Positions 27,806-38,132 are shown, counted from the first letter of the stretch. The stretch: 64,000 nt of DNA from Tribonema minus (GCA_017506865.1 JAFCMP010000110.1:182319-246318), one strand, 5' to 3'. The notes: generated by a model not told the origin, from the letters alone. Numbers and translations: made by a program.

Positions 27806-30220
27806 GGCGGCGTGCTCCTTGCCATTGATGGCAGTAATGCCTTCAACGCGCTGTCGCGCTCGGCAGTCCTCACTGCGGTGGCCGAGCATCTACCTGGCCT
27901 GTACGGCTATGTCGAGCACATCTACGGCCCCGGCCGGGCCCCTTGGCTACAATTTGGCCTAGATGGGCACGCCGACGCCGCCATCATCCTCTCCCAACAG
28001 GGCGTGCAGCAGGGCGACCCATTGGGGCTGCTGCTGTTTGCGCTGGCACTGCGCGGCACCATGGTGGCAGCCCGCGCCAAGTTCCCGCAGCTGGCGCTTC
28101 CGGGCTACCTCAATGACCTCACCATCATGACGCCCAGCTGCGACGCACCGGTTCTCGGCCACGTTGGCCGCGCGTTCTGCTTCATACAACAGGCGCTGAG
28201 CGAGCTAAACATGCAGGTCAACGTCACGAAATGCGCGGCGCTGGTGCCGGCCTCTGGCGGCGCTCGCGAGCGCGCCGCCGCTGCCTTCGCCGCCGCCAAT
28301 GTCCCCGTACCAGTATGTGACGACGGCATCACGCTGATGGGGGTGCTGGTCGGCACCGAGGACTTCGTGCGCGCCCACGTAGCGGCGACCCTTCGTGCCC
28401 CCGGCACCAACCGCCTGGTGGCGGAGCTGGTGCAGATGGAGGATGTGCAGGCTGCCTTCTCCATTCTGTGTCTTGCTGTCCCCGCCCGCGCAGGGCATGT
28501 CGCGCGCAACACGGCGCCGTCCCTCACGCACGAGGAGCTACGGCGCCTCGACGCCATCACGCTGGTGGCCGTGGCCGTGCTGGCGCAGGAGCCATCGGCG
28601 AGTCTTACGCCGCTGGCCCACGAGGGCGCGTTGGCGGCTGGTGACGATCGCCGCGGCCCACCGGCGGTCGCGGCGGCGGCGGCACCACCCTCTCTGTGGG
28701 CGGCGGCAGTGGCATGGATACGCGACGCCGACTGGGGTGGCGAGGCCCCAGTGACGCTGCCAGCACATCAGCAGGTACGCGTGCATCTGCGGCTGGGGAG
28801 CGGTGGCTTTGGCGTGCTGGGCGCGGCACCGCGTGCATGTGCCGCATTTGCTGCACGTACCCTCGAGTGCATGGGGCCGGCACTGGCGGCGTTTCCAGTC
28901 GCAGCACGCAGCCGCGTCCTGGAGCAGGCCCGCTACGGCTTCACCTTCACACAGATAGCTACCTGCCTGCAGCAGCTGCGCAGCAGCAGCGATGACACGG
29001 CAGCGGCCCTCGCACTGCTCCTGCCCTCGGTCTGGTACCGGGACTGGCGCCAGGACGATGGCGCATGGCGGGCGCTGCGCGATCTGCTGCAACGGGCAGG
29101 CGGAGCTGCGGGGCTGGGCATGCGAACTCGCGCCGGCGCGCGCCGCGCTGTGCCAGCGGTGGCGCGCGAGCCAGGCTCTGCCCAGGCCTCGCCGGCCGCC
29201 GTGCTGCCGCGGCGTCAAGCGGCGCTGTCGCGGGTGCTAGACGCAGCACTCGCCGCCACGCAGCTGCGCCGGCTTGAAGCAGCAAATGCGTTGGAAGCAG
29301 TCACGGCGTGGCGCAGCAGCGCCTCTAAGGGGGCCATGGGTTTCTTGGCGCAATTGCCGAGCACTGACCCAGCGGAGACCATGTCCCCGCCAGAATTCCG
29401 CGAGACGCTGCGGCGCCACCTGGGCGTAGAGCGCCCCGCCCCCGCCGTGGCGCGGTGCCCCAAGTGCCATAAACCAGTGGACACAGGCGCCCACCTGCGC
29501 CGCTGCACACAAGGGCGTAACGTCACGCGACACAACCTGCTCGCAGACGCGCTCTTTCAGCTGCTCAAGCAGGTGGCCCACCTCCGCGGTCTCGACCGGG
29601 ACACCCTTGTCCCCTTCCGCCGCTATGCGGCGCGCCACGGGTTCAACAAGTTCATGGACATCGTCTTCGGCAGCAACCAGGTTTGCCTGCCGGTCCCTAG
29701 AGTGCAGCCGAGCGCAGACGTGGTGGCGGCAGGCCGGTGCACTAGACTGCGCGGCGGCTTTGAAGTAGCTTGTTGCATAGACGTCACCATACGTGACAGC
29801 TCATGCCCCTCCTGCCTCCGTCAGCCTCAGGGGGGCGCGCGCGATGTGCAGTGCGTGCTTGAATCGGCTTCGCAGGAAAAGATAGACACATACGTAGTCT
29901 CAGGGGCCCTGGACCCCACTACACACACCCTATTTTCCGCAGCCTTTGACCACTTCGGCGCTATGTCACGCGACACCCAAGCGCTGCTACACGCACTCGC
30001 CGAGCAGAGCTCGCAGGGCAGCTACAATCTCGCGCAGCAGGTTGCCTTCTGGCGCCGCCGCACCTCCCTCGCGCTACAGCGCGCGCTCACACGTGTCGTG
30101 ATCGACAACTGGAACGCAGTCATTGCCCCTGATGGCGACGTCAGCGGTTACCGCCGCATCGCACTCTCGCACGTGCCGCGGCCCCCGCCGGCCAGCGCCG
30201 AACCGCCGGCCCCTCAGTAG
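27806..30220 (+). CDS. LINE-A ORF2 fragment with altered RT catalytic motif
   Basis: Open frame continuous with the ORF2 reading frame of copy 1, from GGVLLAIDGSNAF to the same stop region; about 800 residues and highly similar to copy 1. RT motif C reads YLND instead of YLDD, and motif B reads GDPLGLLLF instead of GDPLGPLLF. The downstream zinc finger (CPKCHKPVDTGAHLRRC) and the CCIDVTIRD region are kept. There is no own ATG near the 5' end, so it is probably not translated as such. The open frame over 2.4 kb points to a young insertion. Confidence 0.85.
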   Translation, partial: GGVLLAIDGSNAFNALSRSAVLTAVAEHLPGLYGYVEHIYGPGRAPWLQFGLDGHADAAIILSQQGVQQGDPLGLLLFALALRGTMVAARAKFPQLALPGYLNDLTIMTPSCDAPVLGHVGRAFCFIQQALSELNMQVNVTKCAALVPASGGARERAAAAFAAANVPVPVCDDGITLMGVLVGTEDFVRAHVAATLRAPGTNRLVAELVQMEDVQAAFSILCLAVPARAGHVARNTAPSLTHEELRRLDAITLVAVAVLAQEPSASLTPLAHEGALAAGDDRRGPPAVAAAAAPPSLWAAAVAWIRDADWGGEAPVTLPAHQQVRVHLRLGSGGFGVLGAAPRACAAFAARTLECMGPALAAFPVAARSRVLEQARYGFTFTQIATCLQQLRSSSDDTAAALALLLPSVWYRDWRQDDGAWRALRDLLQRAGGAAGLGMRTRAGARRAVPAVAREPGSAQASPAAVLPRRQAALSRVLDAALAATQLRRLEAANALEAVTAWRSSASKGAMGFLAQLPSTDPAETMSPPEFRETLRRHLGVERPAPAVARCPKCHKPVDTGAHLRRCTQGRNVTRHNLLADALFQLLKQVAHLRGLDRDTLVPFRRYAARHGFNKFMDIVFGSNQVCLPVPRVQPSADVVAAGRCTRLRGGFEVACCIDVTIRDSSCPSCLRQPQGGARDVQCVLESASQEKIDTYVVSGALDPTTHTLFSAAFDHFGAMSRDTQALLHALAEQSSQGSYNLAQQVAFWRRRTSLALQRALTRVVIDNWNAVIAPDGDVSGYRRIALSHVPRPPPASAEPPAPQ

Positions 30221-30283
30221 ATTTAGTCATTGCAAGCCCGATTTATTGTGTGCTCAGCCCATGCGGTCCAGGACATAATATGC
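27806..30283 (+). mobile_element. LINE-A copy 2, 5'-truncated
   Basis: 2.48-kb copy corresponding to 5200-7680 of copy 1, truncated just before RT motif A. Its 3' end matches copy 1 to CATAATATGC. The perfect 11-bp target duplication and clean truncation are typical of abortive target-primed reverse transcription. Confidence 0.9.
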
Positions 30284-30332
30284 AACTTCAGTTTTGTTCC
30301 GTGCCAGAAACTCGTAACCGCAGGCTGGTTCC
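30284..30332 (+). repeat. Right target-site duplication and resumption of the 32-bp repeat
   Basis: AACTTCAGTTT at 30284-30294, then the last 6 bp of the interrupted unit and one more full unit (30301-30332). A degenerate fourth start follows (GTGCCAGGACC). Confidence 0.85.
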
Positions 30333-31115
30333 GTGCCAGGACCCTAAAGGTGTACATTTGACCGCCGTTTAGTTCCTTGCCCAAATGAGCTATATCTTGA
30401 AGTCGTTTAGTCGCCAGCCATCAACCACACACGTCGACTACATTCTGCTGCTTGCAATGCCAGACATCGCTGATCAGTGCTTGCCAGGTCAGTGCACAGC
30501 TGACTCAGAGCCAGAGTGCTGCTAAAGACTCAATGAAGATGTTCGGGAAATGTTATAGTCACAGTCACAAATGAGAGCAAACTGCTGCTGCTAGTTGTTG
30601 AGAAGCACTGTCAAGCCTGAATCCTGGCACGCCCGTCAGGCACATGACTCTGTGTCTCTTGCCTATGTGTGTAGTTGTCAAGCGTGTCAACACAGTGTCT
30701 AACGTTAAAGCGCATCAAGCGTCTCTTAGCAATGAGCACTTTTGTGCGCACCGTAGCAACAGCTGTATAATACAGCATTAAGGTGTCAAGCTGTCAACGG
30801 CACGCAATGGCACATATGTCGTCAGCCCGGAGACACAGCTGCAGTGCACGCAGCAACGTCATGCCACCATGAACAGTTGGTCATATGTGCATGTGTTTTA
30901 CGCCGGGCCAGCCGCACTCGTCTTGTGTACTGATGTTGACTGTTCCAAAGTCAGTTCCGTGAAAGGCCTGTGCAGAATGAAGGGATGTGTGTGATGACTT
31001 GGCGCTTTCGCTCCACGGTAGCTTTGAGTATGAGACCCCTTTTGGCCATGCTGACGTGGTCACCGGCACCCACATGATTGAAGTCGAGCACTTGAGACAA
31101 TTGACATGCATGTAC
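30333..31115. other. No gene recognised
   Basis: Mixed sequence with a short GTGTCAA-like stretch near 30675-30715. The minus-strand frame at 30881-31186 has no family features. Confidence 0.4.
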
Positions 31116-31116
31116 G

Positions 31117-31375
31117 TGGAAGCTCCACCGGGTCTGTGACGCATGCTCCAAAACACCAGTGAACAAGCGTGGATGGCCGCCGCCACTAAACTACCACGCG
31201 TGTGAGCAGCGTCGAGACCGGATCCACTGTCCGGCCGGTCAGCTGCGCGTCGCGCACATAGACAAGAACGCGCTCCGCCTCCTCCCGCGCGAGGGTCGCC
31301 GACAGCATAACCACGATGCGCCGCCGCTCGATGGCACGCCGCCGCCGCACCACCGCTTCACTGCCGCCCGCTGCG
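31117..31375 (-). mobile_element. LINE-C 3' fragment, minus strand
   Basis: Starts with the LINE-C 3' end (GGAAGCTCCACCGGGTCTGTG, then GTGAACAAGCG and GGATGGCCGCCGCCACTAA). It continues into the coding part read on the minus strand as RRIVVMLSATLAREEAERVL and QLTGRTVDPVSTLL. It breaks off where the Lys/Asp-rich gene fragment begins. Confidence 0.75.
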
Positions 31376-31594
31376 CAACAATGGACATATGCGCTTGGAC
31401 AGGTGTTGGCATACCGCGCATTTGCCAGTGACAAGCAAATGTGCACTCTTCTGTTTACCGACGAGTGTGATCAGGTCGCGGCACAAAGCACTGTGATGAT
31501 CGCCGCCGGGGTCTCTGCCAAGCACAACGTCACTGTCATGCGTGAGGTGCGCAGCAGCGACGCACTTCCTTCGAAGCGCGCCAAAATGGGCTAG
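31376..31594 (+). pseudogene. Gene fragment (C-terminal piece, unknown family)
   Basis: Reads GQVLAYRAFASDKQMCTLLF, TDECDQVAAQSTVMIAAGVS and MREVRSSDALPSKRAKMG to a stop at 31592-31594. It looks like genuine protein. It has no start and is hemmed in by LINE-C fragments on both sides. Being close to the BRO-like gene, it could be a displaced part of a related gene; that is a guess from position only. Confidence 0.4.
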
Positions 31595-31679
31595 TGACAC
31601 ATGAAGAGCTTATGTGGTATTGTTCTGTACGCGTGGAAACAGCCGCAAATAAAATATTTGCATGTTATCATAATAACCA

Positions 31680-31880
31680 GTTGACCCTCGCGCGGGAGGA
31701 GGCGGAGCGCGTGCTTGCATATGTGCGCGACGCGCAGCTGAGCGGCCGGACGGTGGATCCGGTCTCGACGCTGCTCGTGCGCGCGCGGTATTTAGTGGCG
31801 GCGGCCATCCGCGCTTGTTCACTGGTGTTTTGAGCATGCGTCACAGACTCAGTGGAGCTTCCACATAATAATAATCACCA
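31680..31880 (+). mobile_element. LINE-C 3' fragment, plus strand
   Basis: TLAREEAERVLAYVRDAQLS and GRTVDPVSTLLVRAR, a stop, then the 3' flank GGCGGCGGCCATCCGCGCTTG...GCATGCGTCACAGACTCAGTG and an end of AATAATAATC repeats. Confidence 0.8.
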
Positions 31881-31888
31881 GTTTGCCA

Positions 31889-32798
31889 TGGACATCGCTA
31901 ACTTCAACATGTGCGTCAGAGTTGACATCGCAACCCACATGGGGAGCGTTATTGATGTCATAAAGGCAGGACTTACTTGATAGTGAAAATGCTCTCAACT
32001 CAGAATCAACGGGAAAGGTAAATTCACCCCCTTGCGCGGACGCGAGAACTTTGGTTGAGATTGTGTGGTCGTTGCCCGGCCAGGCTGCGCGTGCCTTCAG
32101 GCGCGAGAGTGCCAAGACTATCTGCCGTGTGCTCGGGGGTGATGAGAGCTTAGTTCAGGAGATAGACAGCCGTCACCACGCTCTGCAGGAGACGGCGGTA
32201 GGTTGCGCTGCTCAAGAGTTCCTCACTTCAGACACTGCAAGCACTGCTTCTCATGAGATCGACAATCAGTTGACATTCATGCCAGCTAGCTTTGCATTCC
32301 TTGTTGAGACACGTCAGCAGGAGATCGCGCTCTCTATGGTACATTTTACGCTGGCGAAACGCAAGTGTGATGTAGAAGCAGAGTGGCACAGGCGCAAGTT
32401 TGCGGACACGACATATTTCACGCAGTCGCTTCAAGAGCAGCGTATACTTGACCCGCAGTTGCGCATCGCTATGATTGACCAGCTCAAGACCGTAGCGTCC
32501 AGTCCGTCTTCAACGACCCCAGGGCTGCCACTGATCACAGCTGAGACTGCATCTGAAGAGTACTTTACTGTGTCAGGATGCCTGTCGAAGAACATGACGA
32601 ATGCCGAGTATCAGAACGTATCATTTACGTCCAAGTTCGGCAAGCAGATGAGCCGTGCATGCAAGATGAAGTATGGCATTGTGAATGAGTGTAAAATGGT
32701 AAGCATGTGAATGGCGAAGTGCGTAAGGTGATGTACTATGATGCTGTCAAAGACTGTCATCTTTTCAAGGAGGTTCTTGCACGCATGACTGGTTGAGT
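31889..32798 (+). pseudogene. BRO-like (viral-type DNA-binding domain) protein, two frameshifts
   Basis: Begins MDIANFNMCVRVDIATHMGS and VIDVIKAGL, then a one-base shift near 31970. The main frame then reads ADARTLVEIVWSLPGQAARA, FRRESAKTICRVLGGDESLV and EIDSRHHAL. A long helical segment (FAFLVETRQQEIALSMVHFT) leads to KYGIVNECKM. A second shift near 32699 leads to VNGEVRKVMYYDAVKDCHLF and a stop near 32798. The N-terminal plan (VR...HGSVIDVI...ALPG...RxLGGD) recalls BRO-N-type domains common in large DNA viruses and expanded in some protists. That assignment is from memory of the pattern and is tentative. Probably a pseudogene. Confidence 0.45.
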
Positions 32799-32929
32799 AT
32801 GTTTGATGGTCAACGGCTACTGGGTACTTGGAACTCCTCACTAGCATAAGTATGCCCCAGTAAGTTTGTGATCTGCCGACCAACACTGGAAAGCGAAGCT
32901 TGCAACTTTGGTATAACTTGGATACACTG

Positions 32930-33050
32930 GCATATCAAGTCAAAGTATGTGTTATGTGTGTGGGGTCCAGCGTGTCTTAAGTGTCAATAGAGTTCATTGT
33001 GTGCACTGTCTCAATTGTGTGCATCGCGTTTGTTGTGTGCAATGTGTCGG
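32930..33050 (+). repeat. Degenerate GTGTCAA tract
   Basis: GTGTCTTAAGTGTCAATAG and GTGTGCACTGTCTCAATTGTG-type units without an adjoining AT-rich core. Confidence 0.6.
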
Positions 33051-33104
33051 GATGGGGCAAAGGTTTGGGATGTTCAACAAACTGACAATTGATTTTATGT
33101 TTGT

Positions 33105-33168
33105 CATTGTAAAAGCTCCACCGAGTCCGTGACACTTGCTGAAAACACCAGTAAACAAGCGTTGACGG
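33105..33168 (-). mobile_element. LINE-C 3' tip, minus strand
   Basis: AAAGCTCCACCGAGTCCGTGACAC followed by AACACCAGTAAACAAGCG: only the terminal ~60 bp of LINE-C, abutting the next plus-strand fragment. Confidence 0.6.
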
Positions 33169-33169
33169 C

Positions 33170-33760
33170 GACCGGGCGGACATGGTGGTCCTGCCCGGCG
33201 CGCTGGCCCTCTGCGGTGACGCGAGCGTGGCGCGCAAGGGCGTGGTGCTTGATAAGCGGGTGTGCGCGTCCACGGCGGCCGTGCTTCTGCGGCCAGTGGC
33301 GGCGCACGTGGCGCGTTTCAGTGCCTTTGTGGCGCGCGAGGCGCAGCAGGAGAAGCTCGCGCGGTACGCTGGGCACTGGGACGCGGTGCGCTATGTGTCT
33401 GTGCCCTTTTTCCAGGAGTGCTTTGGGCGTCTGGGCGAGGCTGCGCGCATTTCATCGCGCAGCTGGCGACACATTCCGCCTCGTGTGCGGGCGGCAGTGA
33501 GGCGGTGGTGCGGCGGCGGCACGCCATCGAGAGGCGGTGCGTGCATTGTAGACATGTTTTCGGCGACCCTCGCGTGGGAGGAGGCGGAGCGCGTGCTTGC
33601 ATATGTGTGCGCGACGCGCAGCTGAGTGGTCGGACAGTGGATCCGGTCTCGACGCTGCTCATGCGCGCGCAGTAATTTAGTGGTGGCGGCCATCCGCGCA
33701 TGTTCACCGGTGTTTTGAGCATGCGTCACAGACTCGGCGGAGCTACTACAAAAATAATAT
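33170..33760 (+). mobile_element. LINE-C 3' fragment, longest plus-strand copy
   Basis: Reads DMVVLPGALALCGDASVARK, GVVLDKRVCASTAAVLLRPV, AGHWDAVRYVSVPFFQECFG and LGEAARISSRSWRHI. Frame breaks follow, then TLAWEEAERVLAYV, QLSGRTVDPVSTLL and the 3' flank ending TCACAGACTCGGCGG...AATAAT. The VVLDKRV segment corresponds to the endonuclease-like core of LINE-A (CCIDVTIRD) and LINE-B (VLDTSVRAP). Confidence 0.75.
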
Positions 33761-33764
33761 ACAA

Positions 33765-34028
33765 GCGCGGATGGCCGCCGCCTTAACTATCGGCCCGCGT
33801 ACGAGCAGCGTCGAGGTCAGATCCACCGTCCTGCCGTTCAGCTCCGCGTCGCGCACATACGCAAGCGCGCTCCGCCTCCTCCCGCGCAAGGGTCGCCGAC
33901 AGCGTGACCACGATGCGCCGCCGCTTGATTTTATCGTATCAAATGCAAAACTATTTCTATTATTGTGGAAGCCCCACCGAGTCTTTGACGCATGCTCGAG
34001 ACACCAATGAACAAGCGCGGATTCTAGG
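33765..34028 (-). mobile_element. LINE-C fragments, minus strand (two pieces)
   Basis: 33765-33935 matches the coding end and 3' flank start. 33955-34028 is a separate 3' tip (GTGGAAGCCCCACCGAGTC...GAACAAGCGCGG). An AT-rich 20-bp stretch lies between them, so this is an insertion or a rearranged copy. Confidence 0.65.
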
Positions 34029-34029
34029 G

Positions 34030-34360
34030 CCAAACTCAAACAGGTGTATCTGCTGCCTTGCAAGTCTCTCTCTTTTGTAAAAACAAAACTTGAGAGAGCA
34101 TAGCTTTGTCACGTCACCTGAACAAAAGCCCGCATAAACTCCAATGTTTGGCCCATCACTACAGCTTGGAAAGTTGAGCCCAACTCTGTCTCAAACACAA
34201 ACAAAATGCGAACTTAGAGGAAGTGTGTCGGAGCCAGTAGATGTGCACACAATGTATGCCAACGAAGCATACTTGCAAGCGGTCAGTTTGAGGGTCTTGA
34301 CAGCCCACACACGCATTTTCATCGCGTTCTACAGACGGAACACCTTCATAAAAGGCTGCT
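34030..34360. other. No gene recognised
   Basis: AT-richer unique-looking sequence. Probably non-coding. Confidence 0.4.
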
Positions 34361-34367
34361 GCTACAG

Positions 34368-34758
34368 AGCTTGACGTCCTTGTACGGTCGAAGTTCATCA
34401 CAATTGCGTGCCCCATCGCAGCACGGGGTAGGGCAGTACTGGGCGACAAGCGCAAGACAGCTGACTTAGGAGGGGGGGGTGGCGAGCAGTACGCACAAGA
34501 AGCCGAGCAGACAGCACAAGCAGAAACGGCAGCAGAAATAGCAACAGAAAAGAAACAGCAGCAGCTAGCTGGTGCGGTGGGCTTAGCATTGCCCAAGGAG
34601 GAACGCATGTTCTGCATGTGCCCATTACTCTCCCCGGTACCCTGTGGCAGCGAGTCAGGCGGTGCATGTATCAAAGGAGGCAAGAACTCAGCTCGTCCTT
34701 ATCCATGCATCAGACCACAGCGAACGGAAGCGGAAGGAGGACGCGTTCGAGGTGTTTA
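34368..34758 (+). other. Possible exon
   Basis: After an acceptor-like CTGCTGCTACAG the frame is open for about 390 bp: ELDVLVRSKFITIACPIAAR, VLGDKRKTADLGGGGGEQYA, a Gln/Ala/Glu helix, LALPKEERMFCMC, and a stop at 34756-34758. No ATG precedes the conserved-looking part. No family is recognised. Confidence 0.25.
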
Positions 34759-35805
34759 AGCCCTGTCTACGCCGTCGCTGCCGCCGCCGCTGCCGTCGCC
34801 GCCGCGGTTGCCCTCCCATGCGCCCGCTCGTGTGAAGGTACGTGGAGGCGCAGTCCATGCTCGTGGACACCAGCAACGCGCCGCCAGTGTTCGAGCCCAC
34901 GACCATGGCGGACTTCAACCACAACCAGTTCTCTCTCACTTGCGGCAACAAGTTCTCTTGTTTGGCGTGGTGGACAGCACCAACAATAGTCCGGAGGACT
35001 ACCTGAATGGGGTGCTGGCGGGCGTGCTGCTCCTGCTTTTTCGGCGTGCTGCTGTGGTTCTTGGTGCCCGCGTGCTACTGCTGCATCGCGAGCCCGGTGA
35101 GAGGCGGCGGCAAGCGCGCGCCGTGCATTGATCAGCACCGGCGCAGGGACTGGTTGATATGCTACTGCTCGCTTGCCATTTCTTGCCTACAGCATCCCGA
35201 CCTCCGCAACTGTGTGAAATACGATAACCGAGTAGAGCACTGGTACTGCTAGTAGCACCAGTATTGCTGGAAGTATCTTCTATCACGTGTTCTGCGCGCT
35301 GCAGTCGGCGGACGGGGACGAGCGCTGTCTCTCTCCGACTCTGCCGCTCCACGCGACGGTCCACCGCTCCAGAGTCACTGGCTCTCCAGTACATGGCACG
35401 CACATGGCGCGCTCGACCCGCACGCAGCGCATGTGGCAATCGCATCTGCGCTGCTGCTCCGATGCCGCCATGTGGCGCGCCGTTCGCTCCCTGTAAAAGA
35501 GCGTGCTTCACTTCAGCTGACCTTTTCAGCGTTGGCAAGTCCTCCAAATTGACAAATTGAACGATCATTGCAGCTCTGGTCGAGCTATATAGTAGTGACC
35601 ACCACGCCGCCCGCACCGCACTACAATGCAGCGTGCTGCTGCGGAGGGCGGGCGCCGGTGGGCAAGCGCGGTATGCTCGTCGCCTTCTCGGTACGATGGG
35701 CATTGGCCGTGGTGGGCATGGCGGCGAGCTTGTACGGCTATGTGGAACTCAACTCCCAGGTCAGCAACGTAACTGTTGAAGTAGCTGTTGCATTTGATGT
35801 TGAAG

Positions 35806-35813
35806 CTATCAAT
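35806..35813 (+). repeat. Left 8-bp target duplication of the hAT-like element
   Basis: CTATCAAT, repeated exactly at 36554-36561. Confidence 0.85.
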
Positions 35814-36553
35814 TAGGGTTGGCAAAAACCGTATTTCTGGATTTCAAATACGGGTAAAATACCGTATTTTTCCGTATTTTCCGTATATCCGTATCTCAAA
35901 ACCGTAGTTGACAAACCCACTTTGACAGAACAGGCACTTCCCATCAGAACTTCAACTTCAAACTCACGGGGTGTATAGAGCACACATGGTGAAGTGTATC
36001 AGACAACATGCAAGCGTTTGGCTGCCTTGAAGTATGTGTAGGCCTGCTTGAATGTTTTAAAAATAGTTTTTTTTCTTTTTTTCCCCCTCTTTCAGTCAAA
36101 CTGAGCAAGGACGCGTGTTGGCGCACGCATGCACCAATAACCGCAGGCAGCCGCAGCGAAGGCGGCGGGGACCACAGACAACAGCAGCAACACCAGTGCA
36201 GTAACACAGCAGCAGCAGTAGCAGCACCACCACCTGTACCAGCAGCAGCAGCAGCAGCAGCAGAACGAGTTAAAAAAAATTCAATAAAAGCCGTACTTCA
36301 ACATCATCGCACGTTGAGAAAGCCTTTCCTCAACATTCTCGACCACTTTCGACGGTTACGGTGAATGGTGTTGGCCGCATTGTCTTGCTGAGGGCCAGGC
36401 TGCCTGCTTTGCCCATGCTGAGACTGCTGTATGCCTTTTTCGTAGAAATACGGAATAGTACGGATTGCAGGCTCCTGAAATCGAAATACGGCGTATATAC
36501 GCCGTATATACGCATATACGGCGTATCTACGGAATACAGGTTTGCCAACCCTA
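35814..36553. mobile_element. Non-autonomous hAT-like DNA transposon
   Basis: 740 bp with terminal inverted repeats TAGGGTTGGCAAA and TTTGCCAACCCTA and a perfect 8-bp target duplication; both features fit the hAT superfamily. Sub-terminal regions carry many copies of CCGTATTT/AAATACGG and nested CGTATATACG palindromes, as expected for transposase-binding sites. The interior has a poly-T stretch and a CAG-rich tract but no transposase frame, so it must be moved in trans. Confidence 0.88.
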
Positions 36554-36561
36554 CTATCAAT
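36554..36561 (+). repeat. Right 8-bp target duplication of the hAT-like element
   Basis: CTATCAAT; the interrupted exon resumes directly after it. Confidence 0.85.
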
Positions 36562-36959
36562 GAAGTTGGCACCTCACAAATTCCGACGGCACAAGCCACT
36601 TGGCGGCGGCGGAGCAAGGCAATTACCTGCGCGGTTTCTTGTGCACGTCAAGGCGCTGCATGTTGTGCGCAGGCGTCGCCGCTTAGCAGTGCGCTGTGCA
36701 GGGGCGTGCCGCGAGCGCAGCGTCGTGCGACAGCCACTGGGCAGTGTTGGAAGCCTACCTCTTCTCATACCGCTGGCTCGTGCTCTCACTCCTTCATCTC
36801 TTCTTCCACACTTACCTCTCTCATGGACCACATGCGCCTCGCGCGTCTCGATTATTGCTCAGGTGAACAACACAGCGGACATTGCCAACGAGGCCGGCAC
36901 CTCCATCGTCCTCACGCAGAGTCTCGCAAACTCAGATATTCCAACTTGAAGTGCTGCTG

Positions 36960-37306
36960 TAGTGTGGACTTCGCACTGCTGTGTGATACTGCAGTAGTGG
37001 GTTGGTTGGCGTCACGACGGCAACTGAGGTTCCAAGATTTGCGGACTCAGCCAGCTGTAGAGGCCAAGGTAAAATTGGTGAGGCCGTTGCCGGAAGCACA
37101 TAACCACTGGAAAGTGGTTCTCAAAGCCATTGAGACTCAAATCAAATGCTCGCATTAAGTCTGAACTATTGAATCGCTGGATGTCTGGCCTTCCGTTGCT
37201 GCTCGCAATGGCGCGGCGGCGGCCTTGCACATCACTTAGCTGCCAGCGCAGGCCGCATACGCCTCAACCCCATGCAAACGCAGTACTACTACTAACAACT
37301 TCGGAA
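36960..37306. other. Probable intron or flank of the membrane-protein gene
   Basis: No convincing coding frame. Ends at the LINE-B insertion point. Confidence 0.3.
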
Positions 37307-37320
37307 GTACAAGTACATAC
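37307..37320 (+). repeat. Left putative target duplication of LINE-B
   Basis: GTACAAGTACATAC, repeated exactly at 61565-61578. The motif is itself GTAC-rich, so chance cannot be excluded, but both copies sit where the element ends are expected. Confidence 0.6.
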
Positions 37321-37626
37321 TGGAGGCCAAAGTACTTGCACAACTACAAGGACGCAAGGTTAGGAGGAGCCGCTGGCGGAGCGGCGGCGCGGAAGGCGAG
37401 GATGCACAGGGGACACTGAGGGCACAGCAGCACCGCACGCTCAACCTGTCAGCCTGGCTACAGCCCGAGGACTAGAGAGCGGATTTCGCTCCACCGCGGG
37501 CCTGCGGCGAACAAGGCCAGACACGCAGCGTGGGTCGCCGGTGACAGCAAGTAAGCCTCGCATTGATTTTGCTAAAGCTACCTACGCACACAGCGACATC
37601 GGCCGAAGCACAAGAAGGGCAAACTA

Positions 37627-37646
37627 AAAAAAAAAAAAAAAAAGAA
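37627..37646 (+). repeat. Poly(A) stretch in the LINE-B leader
   Basis: About 18 consecutive A, shortly followed by a further A-rich bit. Matched by a run of about 22 T at 38080-38101, just before the start codon. Confidence 0.8.
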
Positions 37647-38132
37647 AACATCAGACGATATCGCCGTCGACGGATCGGGAAGGGGGAACCTAGGGCACAC
37701 TGGATCGCAGGACAGTAGATAGCAGTTCACCAGATTAAGGTTTGAACGCTTGCTGACCAGCTTGATTTGCAGCCGCACAAGGGACCTCGCCTGGCAGAGA
37801 CTGACTGCATTCAGCACACGCACAGACACGACAGGATCACGACACTGCAGCGGCAAGGACACGAATTGCACAGCATTGCATTCAACCTAGCTGCCTTGTG
37901 TTGGTCAGAGGCAGAGAGCTTGAGCACACCGACTCGTTCCACCACCGCTCGTTTCACGACGGCGGGAAAAACACCTCACCAGATACACCAGAGCAGGGTG
38001 TGATCTTGAACTGGAAGTGGTATAGCTGTGCAGGGACGTGTTCGCAGTAGGCAGCCGCACTTTCGAGATCGAGCCTGGGCTTTTTTTTTTTTTTTTTTTT
38101 TCTCTCGCCCCTCAAAGTCGCCTTTCAAAGCT

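Larger units (their letters stand above)
34833..36953 (+). pseudogene. Multi-exon membrane-protein gene, broken by frameshifts and a hAT-like insertion
   Basis: Coding-like pieces in order: SMLVDTSNAPPVFEPTTMAD and NHNQFSLTCGNKF (34850-34960); in a second frame FGVVDSTNNSPEDYLNGVLA; in a third frame FFGVLLWFLVPACYCCIASP (membrane segment 1), ending in a donor-like GTGAGAGG near 35097. A later exon (35579-35813) has KRGMLVAFSVRWALAVVGMA (membrane segment 2) and LYGYVELNSQVSNV. It is cut by the DNA element at 35814. Beyond it the frame resumes as EVGTSQIPTAQATW; further on is VNNTADIANEAGTSIVLTQS (36862-36953). The two membrane segments around a Cys-rich turn recall tweety/prominin-like proteins, but this is weak. 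Confidence 0.4.

Noticed and set aside
28538..29218. 226-codon minus-strand frame inside LINE-A copy 2
   Set aside because: Antisense to ORF2, which is intact and homologous to copy 1.
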